Of a stretch of 64,000 nucleotides of DNA, positions 17,301 through 26,778 are shown one piece after another. The first letter of the stretch is position 1; every line of letters begins with the position of its first letter. This DNA is from Candidatus Bilophila faecipullorum (GTDB lineage Bacteria; Desulfobacterota; Desulfovibrionia; Desulfovibrionales; Desulfovibrionaceae), in the NCBI GenBank assembly GCA_944326695.1, contig CALVEZ010000005.1, forward strand, positions 62,001 through 126,000. The letters are read 5' to 3'. A program made the translations under genes and the position numbers. The notes below the pieces were generated by a model. It was given only the letters and a program-made list of their open reading frames with translations, ran no database searches and had not been told where the DNA came from.

Positions 17301-18107
17301 CTTCAGACGCTCGCGCAGTTCGGGCGTGATGCCGGACCACGGCGAAGGGGTGACTTCCACGAGCTTCTGGTGGTTGCGCTGCACGGAGCAGTCGCGTTCG
17401 TCGAAGGCGAAAACGTTGCCGTGCTGGTCCGCGATGACCTGAATCTCGATGTGACGCACGGATTCGAGGTATTTTTCCACGTAGAGGCGCGGGTTGCCGA
17501 AGGAGGCCTGCGCCATGGCCGAGGCCTTAAAAAAGGCATCTTCCAGTTCACTTTTCTCCCGAACAAGGAAAATGCCGCGTCCGCCGCCGCCGCCTTCGGC
17601 CTTGAGCATGATGGGAAGCGTGATCTCGTCCACGACCTTACGGGCCGCGGGTATGTCCACAGCGCCTTCGGAGCCGGGAACCACGGGGATACCCAGCCTT
17701 TTGGCGATCTTGCGGACCTGCACCTTGTTGCCGAGCAGGTTCATGGATTCGGCCTGCGAGCCGATGAAGGTGATGCCCGCCTCTTCGCACTTCTGCGGGA
17801 AACGCTCGTCTTCGGAGGCGAAGCCCCAGCCGGGATGGATGGCGATGATGCCGCGCTGCTTGGCCTTGGCGATGATCAGATCAAGGTCGAGATAGGCGCG
17901 GGGGTCCTGCCCGAGAAGAAGCAACTCCTGAGCTGACGAAGCCGCTGGAGCGGCCTTGTCGATATCGGTAGCGGTCATTACGGGCACTGCGTTGAAGCGC
18001 TCACGGATGGCCCGGCAGATGCGGCGTGCCGGAATACCCCGGTTGGCTACGAGGATGGGCTTGCCCCGAACTTCGTCCAGTACCTGTTCAAACGTCTTGG
18101 CGGCCAT
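14397..18107 (-). CDS. pyc: Pyruvate carboxylase, single chain
   Basis: 1236-residue biotin enzyme forming oxaloacetate from pyruvate and bicarbonate. The biotin carboxylase part (1-~470) has the glycine-rich ATP loop KAEGGGGGRG and the GWGFASED and EVNTRLQVEHGITE motifs. The carboxyltransferase barrel starts near residue 535 with TDTTARDSTQSN and carries the metal-binding HYHRHTT. The biotin carrier region near 1150 has SIMKQEK in place of the usual AMKM; its Lys is the expected biotin site. Beyond the carrier domain the last ~30 residues form CTNEACS...FCPYCGERL, a four-Cys zinc-ribbon-like tail. It lies 149 bases after birA, whose product should biotinylate it. Confidence 0.95.
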   Translation of the reverse strand: MAAKTFEQVLDEVRGKPILVANRGIPARRICRAIRERFNAVPVMTATDIDKAAPAASSAQELLLLGQDPRAYLDLDLIIAKAKQRGIIAIHPGWGFASEDERFPQKCEEAGITFIGSQAESMNLLGNKVQVRKIAKRLGIPVVPGSEGAVDIPAARKVVDEITLPIMLKAEGGGGGRGIFLVREKSELEDAFFKASAMAQASFGNPRLYVEKYLESVRHIEIQVIADQHGNVFAFDERDCSVQRNHQKLVEVTPSPWSGITPELRERLKQYSRMLVREVGYYSLATVEFLVTPQGQPYLIEVNTRLQVEHGITESRYGVDLVEEQIAVAFGAKLRLTEENTKPSHVAMQVRINCEDPQDSFAPNSGLITRYVSPGGPGVRIDSNLSAGYEFPPNYDSAGSLLIAYGRDWQKVLGIMERALTEYMVGGVKTTIPFFRQVIKHPAFRAGMFDTGFIASAPELMIYADLAPESERLAKLIAEISAKGYNPHVQLGEYRSHTTPRLPRQEVVLPPIPSKARKEPSPYPRGDRLALLDYVRDSGRVHFTDTTARDSTQSNSGNRFRLAEDRLIGPYLDNCGFFSLENGGGAHFHVAMMANMTYPFSEALEWNKFAPKTLKQILIRSTNVLGYSPQPKNLMRLTGEMICDNYQIIRCFDFLNHIDNMRPFAEVALNRRDVVFEPAISLSWAKGFTVEHYLDVAAAALGMCGDVAGMGEAEMSRHLILGLKDMGGTCPPRFVSELVAALRKRWPSLVLHYHRHTTDGLFIPAVGAAAQAGAHIVDTNLGACVRSYGQGDTLAAAAYMEGELGLKTALDKDMVRSANFVLKQVIPYYDRYCAPYFQGTDHDVVEHAMPGGATSSSQEGALKQGYIHLLPYMLKFLAGTRKIVRYHDVTPGSQITWNTAFLAVTGAYKRGGEEEVGYLLGVLERVNTMPEEELSEGTRQARLSLYQDCNDAFRNLLLGKFGKLPLGFPPDWVYESAFGNGWKQAIAERTTHSPLEKLPDMDIDAERKAFRDIIKREPTDEELVMYLNHPGDAVKTVQFRAKYGDPNRLPLPVWFEGCAVGEEINFVDTAGKPHQFLLVSMTSPNDAGESMVRYVLDSEIFSQLVKVAPPKNGGASSVVLADPADKYQVGAPSNGDLWVMYVHPGDIVKEGEELFNVSIMKQEKAVLAPVAGIVKRVLKTADYKETRKMVTVREGELIVELGPVPRLCTNEACSRPLPMDDIEFCPYCGERLSRLA

Positions 18108-18256
18108 GCTTTCAACCTTATTAATGTGAGGAAGGTGTTGAGGCCGGGTGCACCCGAGCCCTGTTCAGAAGGTATCGCCCCGGAAGGGGTCCGGGGCCGT
18201 CCGCGCCTTCAGCGTCGCCCCGTGGGGCTTCCCTGCGCCGCGCATGGCGCATCGCG

Positions 18257-19318
18257 TCACGGCTGCCGGGGAGGTCGGTCCAAATGAAGGCTTCCGAAAA
18301 GAAAACGACTCGTTCCTTCGCGATTTCTCAGGCACAAGCCGCCGAAATCGTCCAGTCCTTCAAGAACGCCGCTATGGTGTTCCCGCTCGTCCGGGCCGTC
18401 CGTCAGAAGAACCGATTGCCCAAGGAAGGCAAGGTGACGTTCAGCAAGTGAACGCCAGGCGTTTTTTCCCTTGGCGTCAATCTCTTCGACATAACAGAAA
18501 AACATACGGCTCACAAGTCGCATCCACAGGGCTGCCGCGGATTCCGGGAAGCCTGCGGAATCTGAGGGGGAAGCGAGAAGGCCCGCAGGCACGGCATGTT
18601 GCGCCCGCATGAGGCTCGCCGGCGGCGCGCAGACGAGGTTGAGGCCGATGCCCGCAATGAGGAGCGGTTCGGCCTGCGTGCCGTCGGGCGCGCGCATGGG
18701 CCGTTCCTCAATGAGGATGCCGCCGACCTTGCGCCACTGCGGTTCTTCGGGGCTGTGCCGCAAAAGATCGTTGGGCCATTTCATGCGCACGGGATAACCG
18801 AGCCGGGAAAGCGATTCCGCGATGAGCCCGCCGAGGGCGGGGGCGGCCGCCGTGTCGGTGAAGGGATGGCGGCAGGGCAGGCGCAGGGCCGCGTAGACGT
18901 TGCCTTCCGGTGAGACCCAATGCCTCCCGAGCTGCCCCCGGCCGCTCGTCTGGCAGAGGGCGAGGACGCTCCCCCACACCGGAAGCTGGCCGCCGAGGGC
19001 GAGGCTGCGGGCCACATCCATACTTGAAGTGGCCTGCCCCGCCAGATAGAGTGGGGCGGGCAGGCGGATCGTTTCCGCGTCCCGCCGCTCTGCCGCCGGA
19101 TCGGGCTCGGTGAAAAGCTGTTCGAGGAAGGGGGCATCGCCGGACTCGGCGGGGGGCACCGCCGTAAAGTGGGCGGGCAGGCCTTTCCAGAGCGGGGAGG
19201 CCGCGGCTTGCGCCGGGGAAAGCCGCTCGGCCACGGGTTCGCGCTGGGGCGTTGCGGCGCGGGCTCCCGTGTGCAGGAGCCGGACCATACCGTTGAGACG
19301 AAGAGGGGTATCGTTCAT
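18257..19318 (-). CDS. birA: Biotin-[acetyl-CoA-carboxylase] ligase
   Basis: Attaches biotin to carrier lysines, most obviously on the adjacent pyruvate carboxylase. The 353-residue product has the ligase core: a substrate segment QATSSMDVA near residue 95, the biotinyl-AMP loop TSGRGQLGRHWVSPEGN near 125, KWPNDLL near 178 and KVGGILIEE near 195, then GIGLNL. It has an N-terminal extension of about 85 residues of no recognised fold and no HTH DNA-binding domain, so it is not a BirA repressor. The chosen ATG overlaps the cca start on the other strand; a shorter start at 19288 is possible. Confidence 0.88.
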   Translation of the reverse strand: MNDTPLRLNGMVRLLHTGARAATPQREPVAERLSPAQAAASPLWKGLPAHFTAVPPAESGDAPFLEQLFTEPDPAAERRDAETIRLPAPLYLAGQATSSMDVARSLALGGQLPVWGSVLALCQTSGRGQLGRHWVSPEGNVYAALRLPCRHPFTDTAAAPALGGLIAESLSRLGYPVRMKWPNDLLRHSPEEPQWRKVGGILIEERPMRAPDGTQAEPLLIAGIGLNLVCAPPASLMRAQHAVPAGLLASPSDSAGFPESAAALWMRLVSRMFFCYVEEIDAKGKNAWRSLAERHLAFLGQSVLLTDGPDEREHHSGVLEGLDDFGGLCLRNREGTSRFLFGSLHLDRPPRQP

Positions 19319-20480
19319 GTCTGTTGCAAGATGGCCGCAAGAGGGCCGGATCGCTGTCTATCTGGTGGGTGGGGCCGTGCGCGACCGCCTGCTCGGGCGG
19401 ACGCCGCGGGAGTATGATTTCGCCTTTGACGCGGACGGGGAAACCTTTTTGCGCCTCCATCCGCGGGCGCGGCGGGTAGGCAGGAGCGTTTCCGTGATTC
19501 TGCTGGACGGACAGGAATATATGCCGCTTCAGGGAACATTGGAAGAGGATTTGCGGCGGCGGGACCTGACCGTCAACGCGCTGGCCGAAGACCGGGAGGG
19601 CAGGCTCTACGCCCACCCCGAGGCCCTGTCCGACATTGCGGGCTGCGTACTGCGCCCGGCGTCCCCCACGAGCTTCGCCGACGATCCCGTCCGGGTGTTC
19701 CGGCTGGCGCGCATGGCCTGCGAGCTGCCGTCCTTCACGGTGCACGACGAGGCCGTGGCGCAGATGCGGGCCGTGGCCGCGTCCGGGCGGCTGGAAGGTA
19801 TCCCCGCCGAGCGCGTGGGGAGGGAATTCATGAAGGCGCTGGCCGCCCCCCGGCCTTCGTGCTGGCTGGGCACGCTGGCGGAAGGCGGCTGCCTTTCGCC
19901 GTGGTTCCGGGAGGTGGAAGCGGCGGAGGACATCCCCGCCGGGCCGCTGCCGTACCACGCGGGATCGGTGCTTGCGCATCTGATGGACGTCATGGACGCC
20001 TCGGCGGGCGATCCTCTGGCGGTATGGATGGCCCTTTGTCATGATCTCGGCAAAATGGAGACTGATCCCGCCATCTTGCCGCATCATTACGGCCACGAGA
20101 AGCGGGGTGCGGAGCCCGCCGTCCGTCTGGCGCGGCGTTTGAGCCTGCCCGCCCGTTACGCGGAGGCCGGGGCGCTGGCGTCGGAACTGCACATGAAGGC
20201 GGGCATTTACGAGACCCTTCGCCCGGGCACGCGCTGCGATCTGCTCATGCGCGTCCACAATGCGGGGCTGGACGGGCCTTTCTGGGCTCTGGCCGAGGCG
20301 GACAGCGGCCATACCCTGCGCCCCCTTGCGGAAGAGGATTTGCGCGTGCTGCTCGACGTTTCCCTGCCTGCGGAATGGCGGGACCGGGGCAAGGCGTCGG
20401 GCGAGCGCCTGCGCGCGCTGCGTTGTCAGGCGCTGGCGGCGGCCATCGGACGCCGGAAAGGGGAGGCGGATAATGGCTGA
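19317..20480 (+). CDS. cca: CCA tRNA nucleotidyltransferase / poly(A)-polymerase family, HD domain
   Basis: 387-residue class II nucleotidyltransferase. YLVGGAVRDRLLGR with the catalytic DFAFDAD near residue 35 defines the active site, and RRRDLTVNALAED follows. The ADDPVRVFRLARMA segment is typical of the family's neck region. The C-terminal half carries an HD-type motif (CHDLGKMETDPA...HHYGHEKRG), as in CCA enzymes with phosphohydrolase activity. The conserved part begins at residue 11, so the ATG at 19317 fits well. The gene overlaps the next one by 8 bases. The encoded CCA on both tRNAs here suggests a repair role. Confidence 0.9.
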   Translation: MSVARWPQEGRIAVYLVGGAVRDRLLGRTPREYDFAFDADGETFLRLHPRARRVGRSVSVILLDGQEYMPLQGTLEEDLRRRDLTVNALAEDREGRLYAHPEALSDIAGCVLRPASPTSFADDPVRVFRLARMACELPSFTVHDEAVAQMRAVAASGRLEGIPAERVGREFMKALAAPRPSCWLGTLAEGGCLSPWFREVEAAEDIPAGPLPYHAGSVLAHLMDVMDASAGDPLAVWMALCHDLGKMETDPAILPHHYGHEKRGAEPAVRLARRLSLPARYAEAGALASELHMKAGIYETLRPGTRCDLLMRVHNAGLDGPFWALAEADSGHTLRPLAEEDLRVLLDVSLPAEWRDRGKASGERLRALRCQALAAAIGRRKGEADNG

Positions 20481-22011
20481 CGCGCTGCGCGTCATTGACG
20501 CGGAGGGGCGTACCCTCGTCATTTCTGTTGAGGACGCCGGGAAGACGCTGGCTCAGACCCTCTGGCTTTCCGGGTTCTTGCCGCCTCCGGCGCTCTGTTC
20601 CGGCCTCGGGCGCTGCGGGGCCTGCCGGGTGCGCTTCATCGAAGGAGCGCCCGATCCCTGCGCGGCGGACGGGGACATTCTGGGCCCGGAGGCCGTGGCC
20701 GGGGGCTGGCGTCTGGCCTGCCGCCACCATCCGGGGCCGTCCATGCTGCTGGAGGTTCCGCCCCCGCCCGCTCCCATGCGGCGGCAGCGGGATTCACTTG
20801 AGTCCCGGGAGGGGCCCTACCGTCTGGCCGTGGACCTCGGCACCACCTCGATCTATTGGCGGCTCATGGACGGGAGGGGGGAGGAGGCCGCCGGAGGGCA
20901 GGCCCTGAACCCGCAGATGGGGGCCGGGAGCGACGTGGTTTCCCGGCTGGACGCGGCGCGCGATCCGGCGGGCCGCAAGCGCCTGCAAAGCCTTGTCCTG
21001 CGTTTTTTTCATTCCGTTCTCGCTTCCTCGGGCGTACCCGTCAACGAGCTGTGCGTGGCGGGCAACACGGCCATGACCGCCATCCTTCTGGATGAGGACG
21101 TAGACGGGCTGTGCGCCGCGCCCTACCGCCTGCCCGAATCCGGCGGGCGGACGGTGAGGCTGCCCGGCCTGCCTCCGGCGTGGATTCCGCCGCAGCCCGC
21201 GCCCTTCGTGGGCGGCGACATCAGCGCGGGTATGGCTGCCTTGCTCTACGGAGAGAAGCCTGTTTTCCCCTTCCTGCTGGCGGATATGGGCACGAACGGC
21301 GAATTCGTGCTGGCGCTGGACGAGGAACGCTCTTTCATCGCCAGCGTGCCGCTCGGCCCCTCGCTGGAGGGCATCGGCCTGCGTCACGGGGGTGTGGCGG
21401 ACACGGGGAGTGTCTCCGGTTTCGCGCTCGGGCCGTTCGGCCTTACGCCCCGGGTCATCGGTGACGCGGCTCCCCGTCGCATCTGCGGTACGGGCTACCT
21501 GTCCCTGCTCGATGTCCTGTTACGGATCGGTCTCATCGAGCCTACAGGCCGCCTGTCCGAGCGTCCGGCCTCGCCGCTGGCCCTGCGTCTCCTTGCCTCC
21601 GTGACGCGCGGCGCTTCGGGCTGGAGCCTGCCCCTGCCGGGTGGGCTGGCGCTCTTTGGGGCGGACGTGGAGGAAATCCTCAAGGTCAAGGCGGCCTTTT
21701 CCCTTGCCTTCGAGTGCCTGCTGGACGCCGCCGGGCTGGAGAGCCGGGATGTGGCCCGCGTGCATCTGGGCGGGGCGCTCGGGGAATATGCCTCCGGCGA
21801 GGCGCTGGAAACTCTGGGCTTTTTGCCGCCGGGCCTGCGGTCCCGCGTCACGGCGGCGGGCAATACCTCCCTGCGTGGGGCTTCGCTTCTGCTGCGCCGT
21901 CCCGAACTGCGGGAACGCCTCGTGCGCTGGAGCCGCCATTGCGCGTTGACGGACCTGACCGCGCGGCCCGGCTTCACGGACTTGTACATGCGTCATATGG
22001 TTTTCGGATAA
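20473..22011 (+). CDS. Ferredoxin-ASKHA protein, RACE-like corrinoid activator
   Basis: 512-residue protein with an N-terminal plant-type 2Fe-2S domain (cysteines in ALCSGLGRCGACRVRF near residue 38 and RLAC near 78). An ASKHA ATPase-like part follows (AVDLGTTSIYWRLMDG near 117, VAGNTAMTAILL near 195, ADMGTNGEFVLAL near 275, HLGGALGEYA near 430). This architecture belongs to reductive activators of corrinoid proteins (the former DUF4445 family). Such genes usually sit beside corrinoid methyltransferases; here the partner is cca, overlapped by 8 bases, and no corrinoid protein is visible. The physiological target is unknown. Confidence 0.85.
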   Translation: MADALRVIDAEGRTLVISVEDAGKTLAQTLWLSGFLPPPALCSGLGRCGACRVRFIEGAPDPCAADGDILGPEAVAGGWRLACRHHPGPSMLLEVPPPPAPMRRQRDSLESREGPYRLAVDLGTTSIYWRLMDGRGEEAAGGQALNPQMGAGSDVVSRLDAARDPAGRKRLQSLVLRFFHSVLASSGVPVNELCVAGNTAMTAILLDEDVDGLCAAPYRLPESGGRTVRLPGLPPAWIPPQPAPFVGGDISAGMAALLYGEKPVFPFLLADMGTNGEFVLALDEERSFIASVPLGPSLEGIGLRHGGVADTGSVSGFALGPFGLTPRVIGDAAPRRICGTGYLSLLDVLLRIGLIEPTGRLSERPASPLALRLLASVTRGASGWSLPLPGGLALFGADVEEILKVKAAFSLAFECLLDAAGLESRDVARVHLGGALGEYASGEALETLGFLPPGLRSRVTAAGNTSLRGASLLLRRPELRERLVRWSRHCALTDLTARPGFTDLYMRHMVFG

Positions 22012-22098
22012 GCGTCTTTCGTTTGCATGAAAGCCGTTTTTGTGGCATTGCCTCCCTATCCGAAGGGTAGACAAACCTCTTTTCAAGGAGGAATTACG

Positions 22099-23277
22099 AT
22101 GAACATCCGACTCATGTCCGATGTCGATATGAAGGGGAAGACCGTTGTCTTCCGCGAAGACCTCAACGTCCCGGTCAAGGACGGAAAAATCACCAGCGAC
22201 AAGCGCATCCGCGCCGCCGTGCCGTCGCTGAAAATGGCTCTGGAGCAGGGCGCGGGCATCATTGTGCTCTCGCATCTGGGCCGTCCCGAGGAAGGCGTCT
22301 TTTCCGAAGAAGCCTCCCTCGCCCCGGTCGCCAGACGCCTTGAAGAACTGCTCGGCGTGCCGGTCCGTCTGGAACGCGACTATCTGGACGGCGTGAGCGT
22401 CAAGCCCGGCGACTGCGTACTCTGCGAGAACGTGCGCTTCAACAAGGGCGAGAAGAAGAACAACGAGGAATTGGCCCGCAAGCTGGCCGCCCTCGGGGAC
22501 ATTTACGTCATGGACGCCTTCGCCACGGCCCACCGCGCGCAGGCCTCCACGGAAGGCGCGATCCGCTTCGCGAAGGTCGCCTGCGTGGGTCTGCTCATGG
22601 CCGCCGAACTGGAGGCGCTCACCCGCATCCTGCACGCTCCCAAGCACCCGCTGCTGGCCATTATCGGCGGCTCCAAGGTGTCCACCAAGCTCGAAGTGCT
22701 CAACAATCTCTCCAAGCGCGTGGATCGGCTCATCGTGGGCGGCGGCATCGCGAACACCTTCCTGAAGGCCGCGGGCTACGAAGTGGGCAAGTCCCTCTAT
22801 GAACCCGATCTGGTCGATTCCGCCGCCAAAATCATGGAAGAGGCCAAGGAACGCGGCTCGGCCATTCCCCTGCCCGTCGACGTGGTCGTGGGCCCCTCGC
22901 TGGACGCGCACGCTCCGGCCACCGTCCTCAAGGCGGACGAGGTGCGGCCCGACGACATGATCCTCGACATCGGCCCCGATACCGCCGAACTCTACGCCGG
23001 CCTCATCGCCGAGGCCGGGACCGTGGTCTGGAACGGGCCTGTGGGAGCCTTTGAGATCGACCAGTTCGGCAAGGGCACCGAGGCGGTGGCCAAGGCCGTG
23101 GCCGAAACCTCCGCCTATACGGTGACGGGCGGCGGCGACAGCATCGCGGCCCTCGAAAAGTACGGCTATACGAGTCAGGTGGATTATATTTCCACGGCGG
23201 GCGGCGCGTTCCTCGAGATGCTCGAAGGCAAGGCGCTTCCGGCGGTGGTCGCTCTTGAGGCGCGTGCGGCGTCGTGA
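22099..23277 (+). CDS. pgk: Phosphoglycerate kinase
   Basis: 392-residue glycolytic kinase transferring phosphate from 1,3-bisphosphoglycerate to ADP. Visible motifs are FREDLNVPV near residue 20, [11 protein letters not shown] near 58, [13 protein letters not shown] near 110, [15 protein letters not shown] near 190, and the C-terminal nucleotide loop [14 protein letters not shown]. Length is normal. The start at 22099 has a strong AAGGAGG; an earlier in-frame ATG at 22027 lacks one. Its stop overlaps the GTG start of the next gene. Confidence 0.97.
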   Translation: MNIRLMSDVDMKGKTVVFREDLNVPVKDGKITSDKRIRAAVPSLKMALEQGAGIIVLSHLGRPEEGVFSEEASLAPVARRLEELLGVPVRLERDYLDGVSVKPGDCVLCENVRFNKGEKKNNEELARKLAALGDIYVMDAFATAHRAQASTEGAIRFAKVACVGLLMAAELEALTRILHAPKHPLLAIIGGSKVSTKLEVLNNLSKRVDRLIVGGGIANTFLKAAGYEVGKSLYEPDLVDSAAKIMEEAKERGSAIPLPVDVVVGPSLDAHAPATVLKADEVRPDDMILDIGPDTAELYAGLIAEAGTVVWNGPVGAFEIDQFGKGTEAVAKAVAETSAYTVTGGGDSIAALEKYGYTSQVDYISTAGGAFLEMLEGKALPAVVALEARAAS

Positions 23278-24716
23278 GTCAGTCATCTTCACCCAAACGC
23301 AGAAGCAACGCGGGGACTTCCGAAAAGGGGGCCCCGCGTTCCCCGTCCCGTGGACCCCGGTCCGGCCGTGAAGCCGAAGAGCGTGGGCGCGCCGGTCGTG
23401 CGCAGGAAAAGCGGGCTCCCCGGCAGGATGCGCGTCGTCCGGCCCCCGCGCGGGGGCCGGAGGAACGGCCCGCCCGTCCCGTCCCGGCCATGCCCGAACC
23501 GCTGAAGCAGGCGGCGGGGCATCCGCTGTGCCGCCCTCTTTTCGGGCCCGCCGATCCCTTCGTGCGCAAGGCGCTCGCGCTTCTGCCGCAGGCGCTTGAT
23601 GCGGTGATGCCGCTTTCGCGCAACCACCGCGCCGATCTCCCGGAGGCCATCCGCGATCTTTCCGCCATGCTGACCTACGAGCGCGGCGGCCTTGGCCGTT
23701 CCTACTGGAGCGCGCCGCGCTACGTCTCGGCCTATCTGCGGTATTTTCTGCCGTGGAATCTGGTGCGGCTGAGCCGCCTCCTGCCGGGGCTCGATCTGCC
23801 CGTGCCGCCCTGCGACGCGGAGCATCCGGTCACGGTCGCGGACCTGGGAAGCGGGCCCCTGACCCTGCCGCTGGCCCTCTGGCTGTCGCGCCCGGATTGG
23901 CGCGCGCTGCCGCTGACGCTCATCTGCGTGGATACGGTCCCGCGTCCGATGGAAATGGGACGGAGCCTTCTGGAGCGCATGGCCGAACTGTGCGGCGAGG
24001 AGCTTAAGTGGACGATCCGGCTGGTGCGCACGCCGCTCATGCAGGCTTTCCGCGAGGTGCGCGCCCCTCATCTGCTCATGGCGGGCAACGTGCTCAACGA
24101 ATTGAAGGACAAGCCGGGCGTGAGCCTTGAGGACCGCATGGCCGAGCTGGCCTTTGCCGTGGGGCGCACGCTCCATCCCGAGGGCGCGGCGCTTTTCGTG
24201 GAACCGGGGACCCGTCTCGGCGGCACCCTGACGGCCAAGCTGCGGGAAACCGCGCTGGAAGAGGGGCTTGTGCCGTTTGCGCCTTGCCCGCATCAGGAAC
24301 CCTGCCCCTTGCTGGATTCGCGGGAACGCCGCTGGTGCCACGCCACGCTGCTGGCCGAAGCCCCGGCGTGGCTGTCCGAGCTGGCCCGTACCGCCCATTT
24401 GCCCAAGGATTCTCTGAGCCTTTCCTTCATGCTGCTGCGGCCCGAAGGCTGCGCTTTGCCGGAAAAGGCGGCGCTCTTTCCCTCTATGGACCCGCGCGGC
24501 GTGGTGGGGCGCATCCTGTCCGACGCCTTCCCCGTGCCGGGCATGGGCCGGGCCCGCTATGCCTGCACTGAAGAGGGCTTTGCCATCATTCCCGCCGCCG
24601 AGGGCATCCCTTCCGGCGCGCTGGTGGCCTGCCGCCGTCCCTCCTCGCCCCGCCGGGACGCCAAGTCCGGGGCCGTGGAACTGCTGTGGCAGGCGGAAAC
24701 CAAACCTCAACGCTGA
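23274..24716 (+). CDS. Rsm22-like ribosomal methyltransferase family protein
   Basis: 480-residue protein. Residues 1-80 are a low-complexity, Arg/Pro/Ser-rich basic extension that may contact RNA. The remainder resembles the small-subunit Rsm22 family: [20 protein letters not shown] near 140, the SAM-binding motif [17 protein letters not shown] near 185, a motif-IV-like [11 protein letters not shown] near 265, and a Cys/His-rich stretch [19 protein letters not shown] near 340. In mitochondrial relatives, such cysteines bind an Fe-S cluster. Start is GTG at 23274, overlapping the pgk stop by four bases (GTGA), so translation is likely coupled to pgk. Confidence 0.8.
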   Translation: MSQSSSPKRRSNAGTSEKGAPRSPSRGPRSGREAEERGRAGRAQEKRAPRQDARRPAPARGPEERPARPVPAMPEPLKQAAGHPLCRPLFGPADPFVRKALALLPQALDAVMPLSRNHRADLPEAIRDLSAMLTYERGGLGRSYWSAPRYVSAYLRYFLPWNLVRLSRLLPGLDLPVPPCDAEHPVTVADLGSGPLTLPLALWLSRPDWRALPLTLICVDTVPRPMEMGRSLLERMAELCGEELKWTIRLVRTPLMQAFREVRAPHLLMAGNVLNELKDKPGVSLEDRMAELAFAVGRTLHPEGAALFVEPGTRLGGTLTAKLRETALEEGLVPFAPCPHQEPCPLLDSRERRWCHATLLAEAPAWLSELARTAHLPKDSLSLSFMLLRPEGCALPEKAALFPSMDPRGVVGRILSDAFPVPGMGRARYACTEEGFAIIPAAEGIPSGALVACRRPSSPRRDAKSGAVELLWQAETKPQR

Positions 24717-24736
24717 GTTACTTTCAGGAGTCTTTC

Positions 24737-26131
24737 ATGTCCAAAGTCATCACCCGGTTCGCGCCCAGCCCGACCGGGCATCTGCATATCGGCGGCGCGC
24801 GCACCGCGCTGTTTTGCTGGCTTCTCGCCCGTCATTACGGCGGGGAATTCCGCCTGCGCATCGAAGATACCGATACCGAGCGCTCGAAGCAGGAATATAC
24901 GGATTCCATCCTCGCTTCCATGCGCTGGCTGGGCCTCGACTGGGACGGCGAACTGACCTATCAGACGCAGCGCACGGCCCGGTACAACGAGGTCATCGAC
25001 AAGTTGCTGGAAACCGGGCACGCCTACTGGTGCTCGTGCACGCCGGAAGAGGTGGAGGCCATGCGCGAGGCCGCCCGCGCCAAGGGCGAAAAGCCCCGCT
25101 ACGACGGCCGCTGCCGCGAGCGCGGTCTTGAGGCCGCGCCGGGCCGCGTGGTGCGCCTGAAGGTGCCTACCGAGGGCCGCGTGGTCTTCGACGACATGGT
25201 GAAGGGGCACATCGCCACCGACGTTTCCGAGCTTGACGACATGATCCTGCGCCGCAGCGACGGGATGCCCACCTACAACATGGCCGTGGTGGTGGACGAT
25301 CACGACATGGGCATCACCCACGTCATCCGCGGCGACGACCACGTTTCCAACACGCCGAAGCAGATTCTCATCTATCAGGCGCTGGGCTGGGATTTGCCCG
25401 TCTTCGGCCATGTGCCCATGATCCTCGGCAAGGACCGTCAGAAGCTCTCCAAGCGGCACGGGGCCCGGGCCGTGGTCGAGTATCAGGGCGACGGCCTTCT
25501 GCCCCACGCGCTGGTCAATTGCCTTGTCCGCCTCGGCTGGTCGCACGGGGATCAGGAACTCTTCACCATGCAGGAGCTCATCGATCTTTTCGACGGCAAG
25601 AACCTGAACAGCTCGGCGTCGGCCTTCGATCCCGACAAGCTGCAATGGTTCAACGCCCACTATCTGCGCGAGACGCCGCTTGACGAGCTGACCCGTCTCG
25701 TTCTGCCCTTCATCCATAAGAAGGGCTTTGCGGATGCGACCGAGGCGACCATTCTGCCGCTCGTCCCCCTCTACCGCGAACGAGCCAAGAACCTGATTGA
25801 ACTGGCCGACGGCATTTCCCAGCTGCTTTACGCCTCCGCCGACCTCCCTTACGACGAGGCTGGCGTCGCCAAGTGGCTCACCGAGGAAGGCAAGGAGCAC
25901 CTGCGGATCGTGCGCGACCGCATCGCGGCCCTGCCGTCCTTCGACAAGGAAGGCATCGAAGGGGTCATCCATTCCTATGTGGAAAGCCTCGGCGTCAAGT
26001 TCAAGATGGTGGCGCAGCCCGTGCGCGTGGCGATCACGGGCGTCATCGGCGGCCCGGGCCTGCCGGAGTTCATGCTCGCCATCGGCAAGGAAGAAACCCT
26101 CGCCCGTATGGATCGCGGGTTGACGTTGTAG
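24737..26131 (+). CDS. gltX: Glutamyl-tRNA synthetase
   Basis: 464-residue class I aminoacyl-tRNA synthetase. The HIGH motif is PTGHLHIGG at residue 11, the EDTDTERS segment follows, and the KMSKS loop is KLSKRHG near 240. Length and order match bacterial GltX. The start at 24737 is preceded by CAGGAG; the open frame extends upstream without a better site. It lies 20 bases after the Rsm22-like gene. A hairpin and a long TC tract follow. Confidence 0.96.
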   Translation: MSKVITRFAPSPTGHLHIGGARTALFCWLLARHYGGEFRLRIEDTDTERSKQEYTDSILASMRWLGLDWDGELTYQTQRTARYNEVIDKLLETGHAYWCSCTPEEVEAMREAARAKGEKPRYDGRCRERGLEAAPGRVVRLKVPTEGRVVFDDMVKGHIATDVSELDDMILRRSDGMPTYNMAVVVDDHDMGITHVIRGDDHVSNTPKQILIYQALGWDLPVFGHVPMILGKDRQKLSKRHGARAVVEYQGDGLLPHALVNCLVRLGWSHGDQELFTMQELIDLFDGKNLNSSASAFDPDKLQWFNAHYLRETPLDELTRLVLPFIHKKGFADATEATILPLVPLYRERAKNLIELADGISQLLYASADLPYDEAGVAKWLTEEGKEHLRIVRDRIAALPSFDKEGIEGVIHSYVESLGVKFKMVAQPVRVAITGVIGGPGLPEFMLAIGKEETLARMDRGLTL

Positions 26132-26136
26132 GAAAA

Positions 26137-26489
<353 letters not shown>

Positions 26490-26641
26490 GCTGCCTTCCT
26501 GAGTTGAAGTGCACAGCCCCGTTCGGGAAGGGAGCGGAGCGATGATGTTTTTCTGTTGCGTGAATATAAAGGGATAAAAGGGCTTAGGCAAGAGCGGCGT
26601 ATCGGGCGGCATTTTTTTTTCCGAGGTTGGAGAAAAAAGGC

Positions 26642-26670
26642 TTGACGGAATGACCGAACCTGCGTAGAAG
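26642..26670 (+). promoter_or_regulatory. Promoter of tRNA-Val
   Basis: TTGACG (26642-26647), 17-base spacer, TAGAAG (26665-26670). The expected start point is about 13 bases before the tRNA 5' end, a good sigma-70 arrangement for a tRNA gene. Confidence 0.65.
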
Positions 26671-26690
26671 CATTTCTCGCATCACATCAC

Positions 26691-26766
26691 AGGCGCGTAG
26701 CTCAGGTGGCAGAGCACTTCCTTGACACGGAAGGGGTCAGCAGTTCAAGTCTGCTCGTGCCTACCA
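26691..26766 (+). tRNA. tRNA-Val (anticodon GAC)
   Basis: Full 76-base cloverleaf with encoded CCA. The acceptor AGGCGCG pairs with CGTGCCT (one G-U). The anticodon stem is CTTCC/GGAAG with loop TTGACAC (anticodon GAC), and the T arm is AGCAG-TTCAAGT-CTGCT. Discriminator A and CCA end at 26766. A promoter precedes and a terminator follows, so it is a single-gene unit. Confidence 0.96.
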
Positions 26767-26778
26767 TAACGACTCCGA

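Noticed and set aside
10788..17936. A 2382-codon open frame on the plus strand, antisense to the PEP-synthase-like gene and pyc
   Set aside because: It is an artefact of high-GC codon bias: the complementary frame of real genes lacks stops. No ribosome site, no recognisable domain, and its sequence mirrors the codon pattern of the true genes.
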